Assembly (NCBI GenBank): GCA_038380795.1
Contig: CM076279.1
Span: forward strand, 9,439,001 to 9,503,000
Length of the DNA stretch: 64,000 bases
Reading direction: 5' to 3'
Origin: Pyrocephalus nanus
Taxonomy: Eukaryota; Chordata; Aves; Passeriformes; Tyrannidae
How positions within the stretch are numbered: position 1 is the stretch's first letter; the number at the start of each line of letters is the position of its first letter. Both the position numbers and the translations under genes were made by a program. Positions 46,703 to 57,300 of the stretch are shown in pieces. Under the pieces are notes generated by a model. It was not told the origin of the DNA, did no database searches, and was given only the letters and a program-made list of their open reading frames with translations.

Positions 46703-48138
46703 AGGCCGGTAAAAGTGGCCTCCAGGACCTTCCCAAAGTGAGAAGGTGAAGTAATAACACCAAAGAGCAGCAGGACTGGGTGGGGGGCAAAGAAATGGGA
46801 GGGAGATCCTGCAAGACATCTCAGGGAAGGGAAAGTGGTTGGAAAAGGGGAGGAGAGGCCGGAGCATCGCTAACCAAGTGAGAAAGCCCATGAGTTAAGG
46901 ATCCCTCTTCTACCAGGGTCATGCTCAGATGTTTTGTTGCTTTCCCTTCATCCATTGCAGATGGGGAAAAAATTATAAATACATGAGTTAAAGAAAGGTG
47001 AATCATTATAGAGAATGATCATCCTGCTTCTCCCCAGAGGGTGGCTGGATGGAAAATCAGTTAAGGGGAAAAGAGAGTGTGGATACTCCTTTTTTTTTTG
47101 ATAAAAACACCTTGCCTGGTCTCCTCTGGTGCCTTTGCTCCCATGTGAACACATCAGCACACACATATCTGCAGCTGGGACAGGTCCTGGGGGGTCTCTG
47201 AGCAGCTCTAGGGGCAGTTTGTTCACAATCTGAGCATCTGACCCCCCTGTGCAGTCCCAGCTGCACAGCAAAATGTGTGTGTGTGCACTGGGCTGGCAAG
47301 CAATCCTTTTTTTCCCTTATCTCTGTTTAATAATTGCTGCTTCCTTATTCATCTTAAAAGGTCCTGTGTGATCACAAATAGATTTATTTAGCAGCTATTG
47401 TTTAGATAGGTACAGTAAAGTAACCACCAGCCTCATCTATTGATGCATGTGCTTTATCATGCATTTAATGGTCTTATTTCTCCATAATGAATGAGTCCTC
47501 CAGTGGGAAATAAATTGAAATGCCAGTTTGGGGATCAATCAGTGCACACACACAGCCTCTGTAATGGGAGGTTTGTGTTCTGTAGTGAAGGTATTTTTCT
47601 GGAATGGCTTGGTTGCATTTTGATACCACAGGTTTTGGCTCTGTTAAGGTACAGATCTAGAAGAACTTGGTAAATAGAAAAGGTCAGGACTGAAAAAAAA
47701 ATTCATAAAAATTTGCACGTCCCTGGATGATAAAGATTTTGTTTCCCATTCCCCTGCACTTGTGAGACGTTTCCTTCAGGGAAAAATAACTGGAAGGCTG
47801 TGCCAAAGTGGAACCTTGTCTGCCTTCAGATGAGTCCTGATCGAGGCTCAGTGCTGAGGTCTGTGAGCCACTGAAACACTCCACATGCTTTAAATCAACA
47901 CTCTGTGTCCTTTCAACATGACCAGACCTCTGCAGGACCACATTTCCAGGATAGAAATTACACCAAAATTAATGAGAACTTGCTGCAGGGAGTCCCTCAC
48001 CTCTGCCAGGGTAGGGCTGCACTGGGTAGGGCTGGGTTCATTTCTAGGGTTTGAGTCATTTAGGGTTCATTTTTCCCTTCATTGACTTGCACTGGGGATC
48101 CAGCAGGAGCAAAGCCAAAGGATTTCAGTATGATCTCA
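46703..48138. other. Spacer of inverted duplication pair 2, left part
   Basis: No gene recognised. It contains a short GT run near 47273-47286 and a CA run near 47545-47553. No transposase- or polymerase-like frame. Confidence 0.5.
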
Positions 48139-48338
48139 CTGTGAGGGTGGGCAGGCCCTGGCACAGGTTGCCCAGAGAAGCTGTGGCTGCCCCATCCCTA
48201 GAAGTGTCCAAGGCCAGGTTGGACAGGGCTTGGAGCAACCTGGGCTGGTGGAAGGTGTCCCTGCCCATGGCAGGGGGTGGGAATGAGATTGGTTTAAGGT
48301 CCCTTCCAACCCAAACCATTCTGGGATTCTGTGATCAC
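48139..48338 (+). mobile_element. CR1 LINE 3' end with octamer tail, inside the inverted duplication
   Basis: Starts at 'actgtgagggtgggcaggc', runs through 'gccccatccctagaagtgtc' and 'taaggtcccttccaaccc', and ends with two octamers ('attctgggattctgtgat'). The copy is lightly diverged and sits in the spacer 420 bases from arm B. Confidence 0.95.
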
Positions 48339-48681
48339 CAGACAAGAGAAATTCAGTTTGACTTTGGGTGCCTTTGCCTTCTTTGGGGCAGAAACTTGTC
48401 CTTGGGGTAGGGTTCATCCCGTGAACTAAAGTCACCTTGCCTGGGCTTCCTCCAGAGTCAACCAGAGCAGATGAGCAAAAGGAGAGGGCAATTCAAGTCT
48501 CCAGATTATCCTAAATCCCTTCCAGCACTGAGGGGGAGCTGCCAGCCCTTCCCCAGCACCGCCCTGGGGCAGCTGATGAGGAGCACAGACATCACTGGAA
48601 GTGTTAGCTGGGAGTGTGATCTTAACACAAGGAGGGAGAGAACACGTTAAAAGTTAATTTGCCACGAAATACATCCAAAGT

Positions 48682-48715
<34 letters not shown>

Positions 48716-48761
48716 TTCACAAGGGGTTTTTAACTGGGCAGGTCGGAGGGGTTTGAGGCAA
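48339..48761. other. Spacer of inverted duplication pair 2, right part, with T28
   Basis: No gene. T28 at 48685-48712 lies 50 bases from the inner end of arm B. Confidence 0.6.
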
Positions 48762-49109
48762 TAACAGGTCTGTTGTGGGGGTGACAGATATCACTTTACT
48801 GATGTGAATCAGCCTTGCCTGCCAGCCTGAGCACCTCACTGCAGTGGGGGAGTTCAGCAAGGCCACGGCAGGCACTGTGATTAGAGGGAATCCGTGGGTT
48901 ATCCCGCTCCTGATCCTTATCACTCAGCTTCCAAGGCTCGGGACAAATCTGCCAGGGCTGTCGGGGATGGAATGAGCCGCCCCTGGCAGTGGGAGAGTCT
49001 CCTTCCAGGGCTGAGCAAATACCCTTGAGGAGAGATGGAGCATTAAAAGCGTGGCTGGGGAAGGGAGGGGCGGGAGGGGGATGGATGGGGAGAGCTCTCC
49101 TTGCGGCTT
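48762..49109 (-). repeat. Inverted duplication pair 2, arm B (348 bp)
   Basis: Reverse-complement partner of 46365-46702, 2059 bases away. The length difference (+10) equals the three indels seen (+19, -1, -8). The 19-base insertion relative to arm A lies between repeats of CTC, consistent with slippage or a deletion in arm A. The outer flank continues into a CpG-retaining block (49110-49215), and it is this arm that looks embedded in older unique sequence. Confidence 0.96.
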
Positions 49110-49215
49110 CGGCTCCATCGATCTTGTCATTAATAACGCCATGAACCGTAAGTGAAATGCAAGTGTCAGTGCCAAGGCAGGTTATTCCTGTCATAAACGG
49201 CACATCAGGCAAACC
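49110..49215. promoter_or_regulatory. Candidate regulatory block next to arm B
   Basis: Contains 'CCATCGATC', 'GTCATTAATAACGCC' and 'CAGTGCCAAGG' (an NF1-like half site). Repeat-free, with several CpGs. Function is inference. Confidence 0.25.
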
Positions 49216-49558
49216 TGAGAACGGGGATGTTAAGTGGGATGGAGAGGGGAGAAGGAGGTGGTGTTTCTGGGGAGTCTGTGCTCTGCTGGTGTGAAAGGAA
49301 CGGTTTCACCTCGGGGCTTGGGGGAAGTTCAGTGCTTCCCCAAACTGGGGATCTCCCAATGAAACACCCTAAAAATTCCTTGTTTTCCAACAGGTAATTG
49401 CAGTCTCTCACAAGGCTGAGCACTCCATTGGGTTCCCTCAGAGTCTCATGCTGCCTTCCCCACTTCTCTCGGTTTTCCTCACTTTTACTGTCATTTCCCT
49501 TGACTCCTGGGAATTATTTTCGAATATCATAAACTGAAGACCTTTTTTTTTTTTTCTT

Positions 49559-49600
<42 letters not shown>

Positions 49601-51939
49601 CCCTGAAAACGTTTCCTATCACCTTCTCTCTTGAAAAAGAACCAAACATTTCTTTGGAAAGCACTACTTTTTTGCCAACCTGTTTCTTCTCACAGAAGAC
49701 TGCCCTGTTCTCACAGTGCTCAATTGTATTCTGCACTCAGGAGCCCGAAGGCTCTTTGAGAGGCAAATTTTGACTCTTAAATGGAGCTGAGTCCTGTCCA
49801 GCTGGCAGGACTGTAAATCCTCCAGGTCCTCCTTGGATGACCAGGTAACAGAGTCTACCTTGGAATATCTTGGAGTAGGGTTAAATTTAGGGTTGTCCAG
49901 TGAAGAGCTTCAAGCTCTTCCCTCCTTGTGCCTACAAAACACAAATTGTCTGTCTTTTATGTTTCAAATTCATGGTTTTCAACTGTTTAATTACATGCTT
50001 TATTTGCTGGAAGGGTAGAAGATTTGGGAAATGGACAATGCAATGAGTTATTGGCTCTAATTGCTGTGCAGCATAAAATTTTTGCTGATTTTGGGTGTCT
50101 TAAAGCACATCTTTGTAGTTTATAGTCGTGCTTTCAGCTCCCAGCCGGGGACATGACCTCGGGCTGTGGGCATCTCTTCTGCATCTCCCACTAAATTCTC
50201 ACCAGGCTCCACAGTATCCTGTTAGAATATTTAATCCCCTTCCTCTGGAAATCGAGCCTTGGTGGTGAAAAGATAAGGAACTGGGTAAGTAGCTGGGTGG
50301 TTCAAAGATCCCGAGTGGATTTGGTGTCCAGGGATACCTCAGGCAGTGCTGGTGGCTGAGGCTGAATTCCTTCATGGAGCTCTGCTGTTCACTGAAAAAT
50401 GTTTGGGGTCATTGGCAGCCCAAATCTTATGTTTGATCTCTTTTCCCTTTGCAGTGCAGCATTTTATCTTTCTTCTTAAGGTTTCTGGAAGGCTCGGGAG
50501 ACCTCTTAACATTTCTGCAAACACACTCTGGACCCTGCAGATTATAACCTTAAAATTTCCTTCCTGGAGCAAATTTCTTCTCTTTTAGCATTCAGTGAAG
50601 CTACTCAGCTTGCTTTTTTTGGGGGTCTGGGACACAGGGCAGTGTAGATGTGTGCTCCAGATTAGATGCTGATCCAATGCAAACACACTGCAGAGGAAAT
50701 CCTGGCGGGGTCAGGTTCCCTCCTCAGATTGTATCTCTGCAGTGGGTTGCTCAGCCTGGTAACTCAATCTTAGTTAAGAATTCCCTTCAAACCAGGGTGA
50801 TGCTGTTTCCCAAAGCATTCAAAAGCTGAAGCTAATTACATCTTTATTTCATTAAATATCCAGTACATTGCCCATGCATTTCAGGGAATGGCATGACCTG
50901 ATTCCCAAACATTTCACCCCACGTGGAGTGTCCCTGAAAGCAACTTTAGGAACATTCCTTTGCTGCTTCCATCTCACTGCTTGTTGGCAGCAGGGCTTGG
51001 TGAGAAGATGCTCCCACAGAATGGTCCTTTGTGTTGCCTCCCTCCAGGAAGGCCCAGCAGTCCTGGAATCTCTCTCCTGGATAATGGGTCTCTCTGGAGA
51101 GCTTTGAGACCAGCAGCTTGGGAGAGGTTGGAAGTGCAGCCTGATTGGGGAGAGAAGGGGGAAGAGATCTTGGAAAAACAGGCATGGGATTGGAGAGGGA
51201 CCATTTCACAGCCAGATGTTGTTCCCTGGGATATGGAGAGGAGAAGGGCATCCATCCACGTGTTGCTGTTGGGCAGGAGTAACGTGGAGGTGAAGGGAGA
51301 GCTGCACAAAACAAAGCTGTGATTCCTGGGGAATTCCCTGACAGTGAGAGGGGATCGATGCTGGCATTCTGGGACAGGGGATTTTTTAAAAAACCCTCAC
51401 AAAATATCACTGTAGGACTGAGGATAAAAGTCTGAGATGAGCTTTCATAGGTCCTATAATTTTGTTCTTTGCCTTCAGTCCCCAACTCCTGGAGCTTTGC
51501 TTTCAGATGAAAGCGCTGATTTTCATGGGTTTATTGAATATATTTATACCTCAGTGGTGGAGCCAAACAGCACATGCAGGGTAGGACCAGCAAATAAACA
51601 CCACCAACCATCCTAAACTCTGAAGAAAGTGAAATGACCCAGGAACATCCCTACTTTGAGCTCCCTGTTCAGGAGTTTTTACAGCTCCTCAGGCAGAGTC
51701 TGATCACTTTGTGCTCTCAGCACTGATCCTACTATTTTAAACTCTCTGAGTTTCAGCTTTGGTGCTTGTGCCCTGGGGGTATTTGGCCATTACACCCCTT
51801 GCCTTGCCACGGGACAGGGGGCTGGTGAGGTGTACCTTCTCCTCCTCTTCCTCCTCCTTCTCCTCGTGACAAGGCTCCAGCTGTTGGGAGCTGGGATTGC
51901 TCAGCATCTGCTCTCATCAGTGGTGAAATCTACCCCCCA
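49216..51939. other. Non-coding interval with long T tract
   Basis: No gene recognised. T tract 49543-49598 (T13, then CTTTC, then T38). A CTT/CCT pyrimidine tract lies at 51836-51866. The 179-codon minus frame at 50946-51485 has no family features. Confidence 0.5.
49543..49598 (+). repeat. Poly(T) tract, 56 bases with one break
   Basis: T13, short CTTTC break, then T38. Read from the minus strand it would be a poly(A), but no polyadenylation signal precedes it ('...gataggaaacgttttcaggg'). Confidence 0.9.
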
Positions 51940-52330
51940 CTAGAAGCATAACCACATGTAATCAAATAAATAATATTCCCTTTCCCCCTCTCAAGATTTC
52001 TCTCACAATAAAGTCGCTACTTAAAATTAAAAATAAATTAAAAAATCAGCTCGGCTGCCCTGTCCAAGCAAAGCTGGGGTTTATCTCCTGGCCAAGGATG
52101 ACAAAACCACTCCTTTTGTTTTGATAGACATGAAAAACACCCTGACCTGACCCCCCCAGCTCAGCCTCCCACCCGTGACAGCCCCTTCCCTCTCCCAAAC
52201 AGGCAACAGATTTCAATTTAGCTTTGAGCGAGGGAAGCTCAATTGGGTTATTAAATTTCACACACTAATTGACACGCCTGCCGTAAAATAGAACTTGCAC
52301 AAACACAATTTATACTAATGACATGGGGGG
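51940..52330. promoter_or_regulatory. Candidate conserved non-coding element
   Basis: Repeat-free AT-rich sequence in two parts. The first has AACCACA (RUNX-type, 51950-51956) overlapping CACATG, then 'aatcaaataaataatattcc'. The second (52205-52320) has 'caatttagctttgagcga', ACTAATTGAC (52264-52273), 'gccgtaaaatagaacttgca' and 'caatttatactaatgaca'. No reading frame of note. Regulatory role is inferred from texture only. Confidence 0.33.
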
Positions 52331-52767
52331 GGAAGCTTTTCTGCTCCCAGTGCCCCTCTCCTTCCCCACTCCCCCTCCTCCCATGGGAACAGGGCTTAAT
52401 TGCCCCTCTAGAGCAGGGATGGGAGGTTAAAGAGAAATAAAGACTGAAGTGCTGATGGGATGTTTCTTGTTTCAGTGTCCAAGAACCGGTGTGTGAAGGT
52501 TTTGGAGCTCACTCCCCTTCCCAGGAACATCCCCTGGTCACGCTGGGCTTCAGCTCCTTCAGCTGGAATGGAGCAGGTGAACCTCAGCCAGGTCCTCTGG
52601 CAGAGTCCCCCAAGGATGTGTCACCTGGAGGTTCCTGCAGCCCTGTTGGAGCTGTTCATTCCCTGTGACACACAGGCTGGATCTCACCCTGTGGATGCTC
52701 ATCCTCCTCCTTCTGCTGCTGCTGGGGAAAACCCTGCAGCAAACAAATTCACACCCAGGGGGGTGAA

Positions 52768-53085
52768 ATGGAGAGGAGGGGCAGGACTGAGCTCTGCTCT
52801 GGGGGGAGCAGGGACAGCCCCCAGGGAATGGCTGGAGCTGTGTCAGGGCAGGCTCAGGGTGAATCTCAGCAAAAGGTTCTTCCCCCACAGGCTGGTTGGG
52901 CACTGAACAGGCTCCCCAGGGCAGTGGGCACAGCCCCAAGGCTGCCAGAGCTGCAGGAGGGTTTGGATGATCCTCTGGGGCACAGGGGGTGACTCTTGGG
53001 GATGGGCCTGTGCAGGGCTGAGGGTTGGACTGGATGATACTTGGGGGTCCAGTCCAAGGCAGCACATTCTGAGATTCTGGGATTC
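52768..53085 (+). mobile_element. CR1 LINE 3' end, second family
   Basis: Carries a different 3' end from the common copies: 'ccagggaatggctggagctg', 'aggttcttcccccacaggct', 'ggcactgaacaggctcccca', 'gggctgagggttggactgga', then octamers 'attctgagattctgggat'. The copy at 60.5 kb is the same family in opposite orientation and shares the unusual 'agagctgcaggagggtttgg' wording. Low divergence between the two suggests a fairly young subfamily. Confidence 0.92.
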
Positions 53086-53981
53086 CCTTCCCTGTCACTC
53101 CATGACAGAGCTTTGGGTACAAATCTCACACCTGTTTTTAACTCCAGTTTCCCCTGGGACAGGTGACTGAGTGGAGCTGATGTGTCAAAGTGTGCCCTGT
53201 GCAGGTGGGCACTGAACCCAGAGGACAGGGAAGATGCCAGTGAGGCTCCTGGGAGCAGCTCAGCTGATTCCTTAGAATTGCTTTTCCAAAAAAAGTTAAA
53301 GCCACCCCTCTTGTGGAAGACATTTTTAAATATTTGAAGACAGTGCTTAGGAGTCTAGCTGATTCTGGTTGTAGGTTCCTTCACAATTTAAAACAGATAA
53401 ATATATATTTTGAAATAGATTTTAAAAATATTTTTTAATCTATTAATTTTTATTTAAATTTATTTAATTAATTTAAACTTATTGAAATTATTGTTCAAAT
53501 CTACTTTTAAATAAATGCCTATTTTTAAAATAGATATTAACATTAAAAAAAACACGTGGGGTTTTTTTTTTAGACAGATAAATAATTTTCAAATTTGATT
53601 TTTTCCAAACATCTGCACTTGTTCTCATATTTTAAATTCCACTCTTCAAGCTAAGGTCCTGCTGGACAACAAGGAATGGAGGTGGCATCCTCAGGAAAGG
53701 GGTATTATTATAGTAAAACTATATTCCATTAAAACCTTGAGCTGCAAGGCTGGTATTGGAGAGCTCTTGGAGCTGCATCTTTGTGCTGTAGCAGGAGATC
53801 TTTGCTTGTCATTCCATCCTCCTGAAGCAAAAATCAAGAGCCAGGGTCTAATTTTAGCTGGGAATGAATCACAAAGTCACACTTTCAATAAGGTTGCACG
53901 TGGCAGTGGCTCAGAAACATCTGAGTCTCTTTAGTGTCTTTCTCTTGCAGGTTTTTTCATGCAAAAACCTTTCTCAGTGTT
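53086..53981. other. AT-rich interval
   Basis: No gene. From about 53390 to 53640 the sequence is extremely AT-rich, with repeated TTTAAAATA, TTAATT and AAATTTATTT words. Confidence 0.6.
53390..53640. repeat. AT-rich low-complexity region
   Basis: About 250 bases, mostly A and T, with partial self-complementarity such as 'ttatttaaatttatttaatt' (53450). Could act as an easily melted or matrix-attachment region, which is inference. Confidence 0.75.
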
Positions 53982-54326
53982 ATAGAATCATGGAATCATG
54001 GAATGGTTTGGGTTGGAAGGGACCTTAAAGCTCATCGCATTCCACCCCCTGCCATGGGCAGGGACACCTCCCACCAGCCCAGGTTGCTCCAAGCCCTGTC
54101 CAACCTGGCCTTGGACACTTCCAGGGATGGGGCAGCCACAGCTTCTCTGGGCAACCTGTGCCAGGGCCTGCCCACCCTCACAGGGAAGGATTTCTTCCTA
54201 ATATCCAACTTAAATTTCCCCTTTTTGAGACTGAACCCTTTACTCCTTGTCCTGTCATTACAGCTCCTGATGAAAAGTCCTTCTTTGGCTTCCTGCAGAT
54301 ACTGGAAGGTGCTGTGAGGTCTCCAT
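53982..54326 (-). mobile_element. CR1 LINE 3' fragment, ~345 bp, tail present
   Basis: Two octamer units at the 3' end ('agaatcatggaatcatgg'), then 'gggaccttaaagctcatcgc', 'ccctgtccaacctggcc', 'aaggatttcttcctaatatc', 'cagctcctgatgaaaagtcc' and 'gatactggaaggtgctgtga' to 54326. The inner block matches the 31.4 kb copy. Confidence 0.95.
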
Positions 54327-57300
54327 GCAACCAAGATCCATGGAAATAACAGTTCAGAGGAGCAGGGAGGGTGTAGACATATCTCCTTGTTCTTCCTGCC
54401 TTCTTATTCCTGATTTTTGATAAAAAGAAGCCAGGAATTGACGGTGGAGAAATAATCCAAAATATGCAGGCTGGACCTAGCAATGATTTAAACCTGAAGC
54501 TTGTTCTCAAGAGGGAAATATATTGGGGTTCTCCCTGCCCTGAGGCAACACTCAGCATCTGAGGGACACACACCTTTGGAGAACAAACCCCTCGTCATCC
54601 CTGTGCTGCTGTGGGTCCATTTACAGCCACAAAGCTGGGCCTGGGCCAGTAGCAAACCTAAAACTCAGGTGGGCACTGGGTCCTGCCTGGCCCCCTTTTT
54701 ATTTGAAGGGAGTGACTGAATTCAGCCAGGATTAGAATTGCCTTTGGAATTCTGGAGGGAGTGACTGAATCCATCACACATCACCCCTTCTGCCCACCCT
54801 GGGAGAAGCCAAGGCCCAGCCCCTGCTGCCTCAGCCCCTGGTGAGTGCAGAGCAGGGGTTTCATTACCCCCATTGCTCCGTTCTGTGATTAACAAGACAT
54901 AAATCTGTGCATGAGTCGCTCTCAGCCTTGGGGTCACAACCCCTGGGAGGGTCAGCAGTGGATCCCCAGCACGGGTCATGGCCCTCAACCCATCAGCTGG
55001 GGCTGCAGAGGTGAGCTGGGGGCCAAATCCCACCCCCTTTACACCCATTCCCAGCTTTTCCTTGCACATTGCTCTGCTGGAGCTTTTCAGACTTCCCCAG
55101 TCATGAGTTGGATCCTGGGGTCCTGACATTGCAGGGTCTCAGGGATGGATACTCAGAAATTAGTTTGCCCAAAATCATGCCTCCCACCCTCAGGACCACC
55201 CTGCAGAAATGGGAATTCATAGAAACACAGAGACCTGCCACCAGCCTCTTTTTCCCTCTTTCTTTTCCTACTTTTCCCCTTCACTTGCTCTGAACCGAAT
55301 GCAGGACCAAGTTATTTGATGTTCCCCAGAGATTTTATTGTCAGAGCAGGCAGCAGACAGCTACTGAACTTCAAGCACTGCTCATATTCCCCCTCCAGCC
55401 GTGTCCCCCAGGGCTCCCAGCACAGCCCATCTCACACCTCCAGTCCCCACGAGCTCAGGCTCTGCTCCTTCCCTGCATTGGTGAGATCTTCCCAACAATC
55501 TAGACCAGTCCAAGGGGGATGTTGCACCACAGCCCTTAGGAGGGGAAAATATTCAGGGCTAGAAAAGACCTGTTTCCTGCCACATGAGCTCTGAATTTCT
55601 TCCAGCAGGTAGATCCAGGAGTTTTGTGTCCTTGGCAGCACCAGCAGCTGTCCTGGAGTGCAGGCAGGGACACGTGGAGTTATGGGGTCACAGCTCAGGA
55701 TGGTTCCTGTGGATCACTGTGGGATTGGAGTTCCCCTTAGCATGGCTCTTCCAGGGCACTTGGCAGGTTTTTTGGCACCCAGTGGGGGAGGAAGGGCAGG
55801 GGGACCAGGTGTCATCCATCCCAAACCTGCAAACACTTCATTTTTGTCTTTATGAGCGTTTTGTCAAGCATAAATGCAGACAGTAACTCTACAAACACTA
55901 ATTAACCACTAGCTGGGGGCAGTGGTGAAGTGCTTGCCCTCTAACTTGCTGCTACACAGGAAATCTGAGCTGCTGCTAATAGGTTTTCAGCAGCTGAGTC
56001 CACTTCTGGCCCAAATCTATTGGATGTGGTGCTGAGATAATGTTATTGATGATTTTCCTGGGCACTCACCAAAGGCTTTCTGGTGTGTGAGTCTTGACTG
56101 CAGGCACAAACAAGCAGAGGTGGCAGGGGCTGGAGAAGCTGATACCCCACCCCATCAGCAGGAGCTGGGGTCACCCAGAAATGCAGCTATGCAGCAGCAG
56201 AATTAATCACCTAAAATGAAAGGCAAGCTGACAGTCCTAATTAAGATGGGGAGGGACAGTCTGGAGGTCCCTGGACTGCCCACTCCATTTTCTCAGGGCT
56301 TGTGAAATACGGGAGGGATCATCCCTCCTGCTTTCCAGGTGGCCAGATGGGAGAGGACAGGGCTCCCCTGGATCAATAGCTCATCCCAGCCATGCCCTGC
56401 AGCAGCTGCTCCCAAGGAAGGAGAGGCAGGACTGGGTGGTTACAGCAATAACATCCTCCTTTCCCTGCTCCAGCCACAGGGAATTTTCCTCCTTCCTCCC
56501 CAGGAATGAAACTTTGATCCACAGCCCAAAGCAAGAGGATCCAGCACCAAAAAAGTTGTGTGCTAAATCATCCCTCTTTTATAACACTGGCTGCTCAAGT
56601 TACCCCTGTAAAGGACCATCTGATTTTGTCTCACACTGGTTTTGGCTGTACCTTGTAGCTGTGAGTGCCACAGGGAAAATATTTCCTGGGAACCAAAAGT
56701 TCACTCTTCCAATTCACTCAGAGGTGGATCTGAACACGTGCTCTGACCTTGCCCAGGTCTCTGGTGTTTCTCACCCTCAGGCCTGACCCTGCCCCACCAA
56801 AACTGCCCAAAGCATCAGAACCGAGTCCTTTGGGCACAGGATCAGTCCCAGGAGGGGGATTTCTGCTGTTTATTTTTGACAGTCAGATATGTTGTCTGTG
56901 CTGCTCCTGTTTCGTGCTTCCCTTTGAATACTTTTTTTAAGGTTGCATTTGAAGGCTGCTCTGGAGCTGACAGACAGACAGGTCTGTCAGTCTGCCTGCT
57001 TAGCATTTTATCTTTTCTGCAAACACCCTTGCCCTGCAGCACGTGAGCCAAGGATCAGATGCACAGAAAGAACCAATTCACTGTGACTTGGCCTGCAAAG
57101 TCTTTTGAAAGTGAAGTTATGGCTGTTAAATGTTAACACCATATAATGCCTGCCTTTATCCTATCTTTGCCATAAAGTGATGACACAGCTCTGTGATGAA
57201 CTACTCACACAGAAGCTCCCAAACCTCCAGGATTGTGATGTCATTTGATCTCCTTTTCCAAGGGCTGGAGATATCCCCACCCAGGCTTTGTCCCCGAGCG

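Noticed and set aside
48796..49212. 138-codon minus frame duplicated at 46355-46660
   Set aside because: Shared because the DNA is duplicated; four of five differences change amino acids, so no sign of protein constraint.
56967..56990. Small hairpin as a microRNA precursor
   Set aside because: Nine-base stem and six-base loop are far too short for a precursor.
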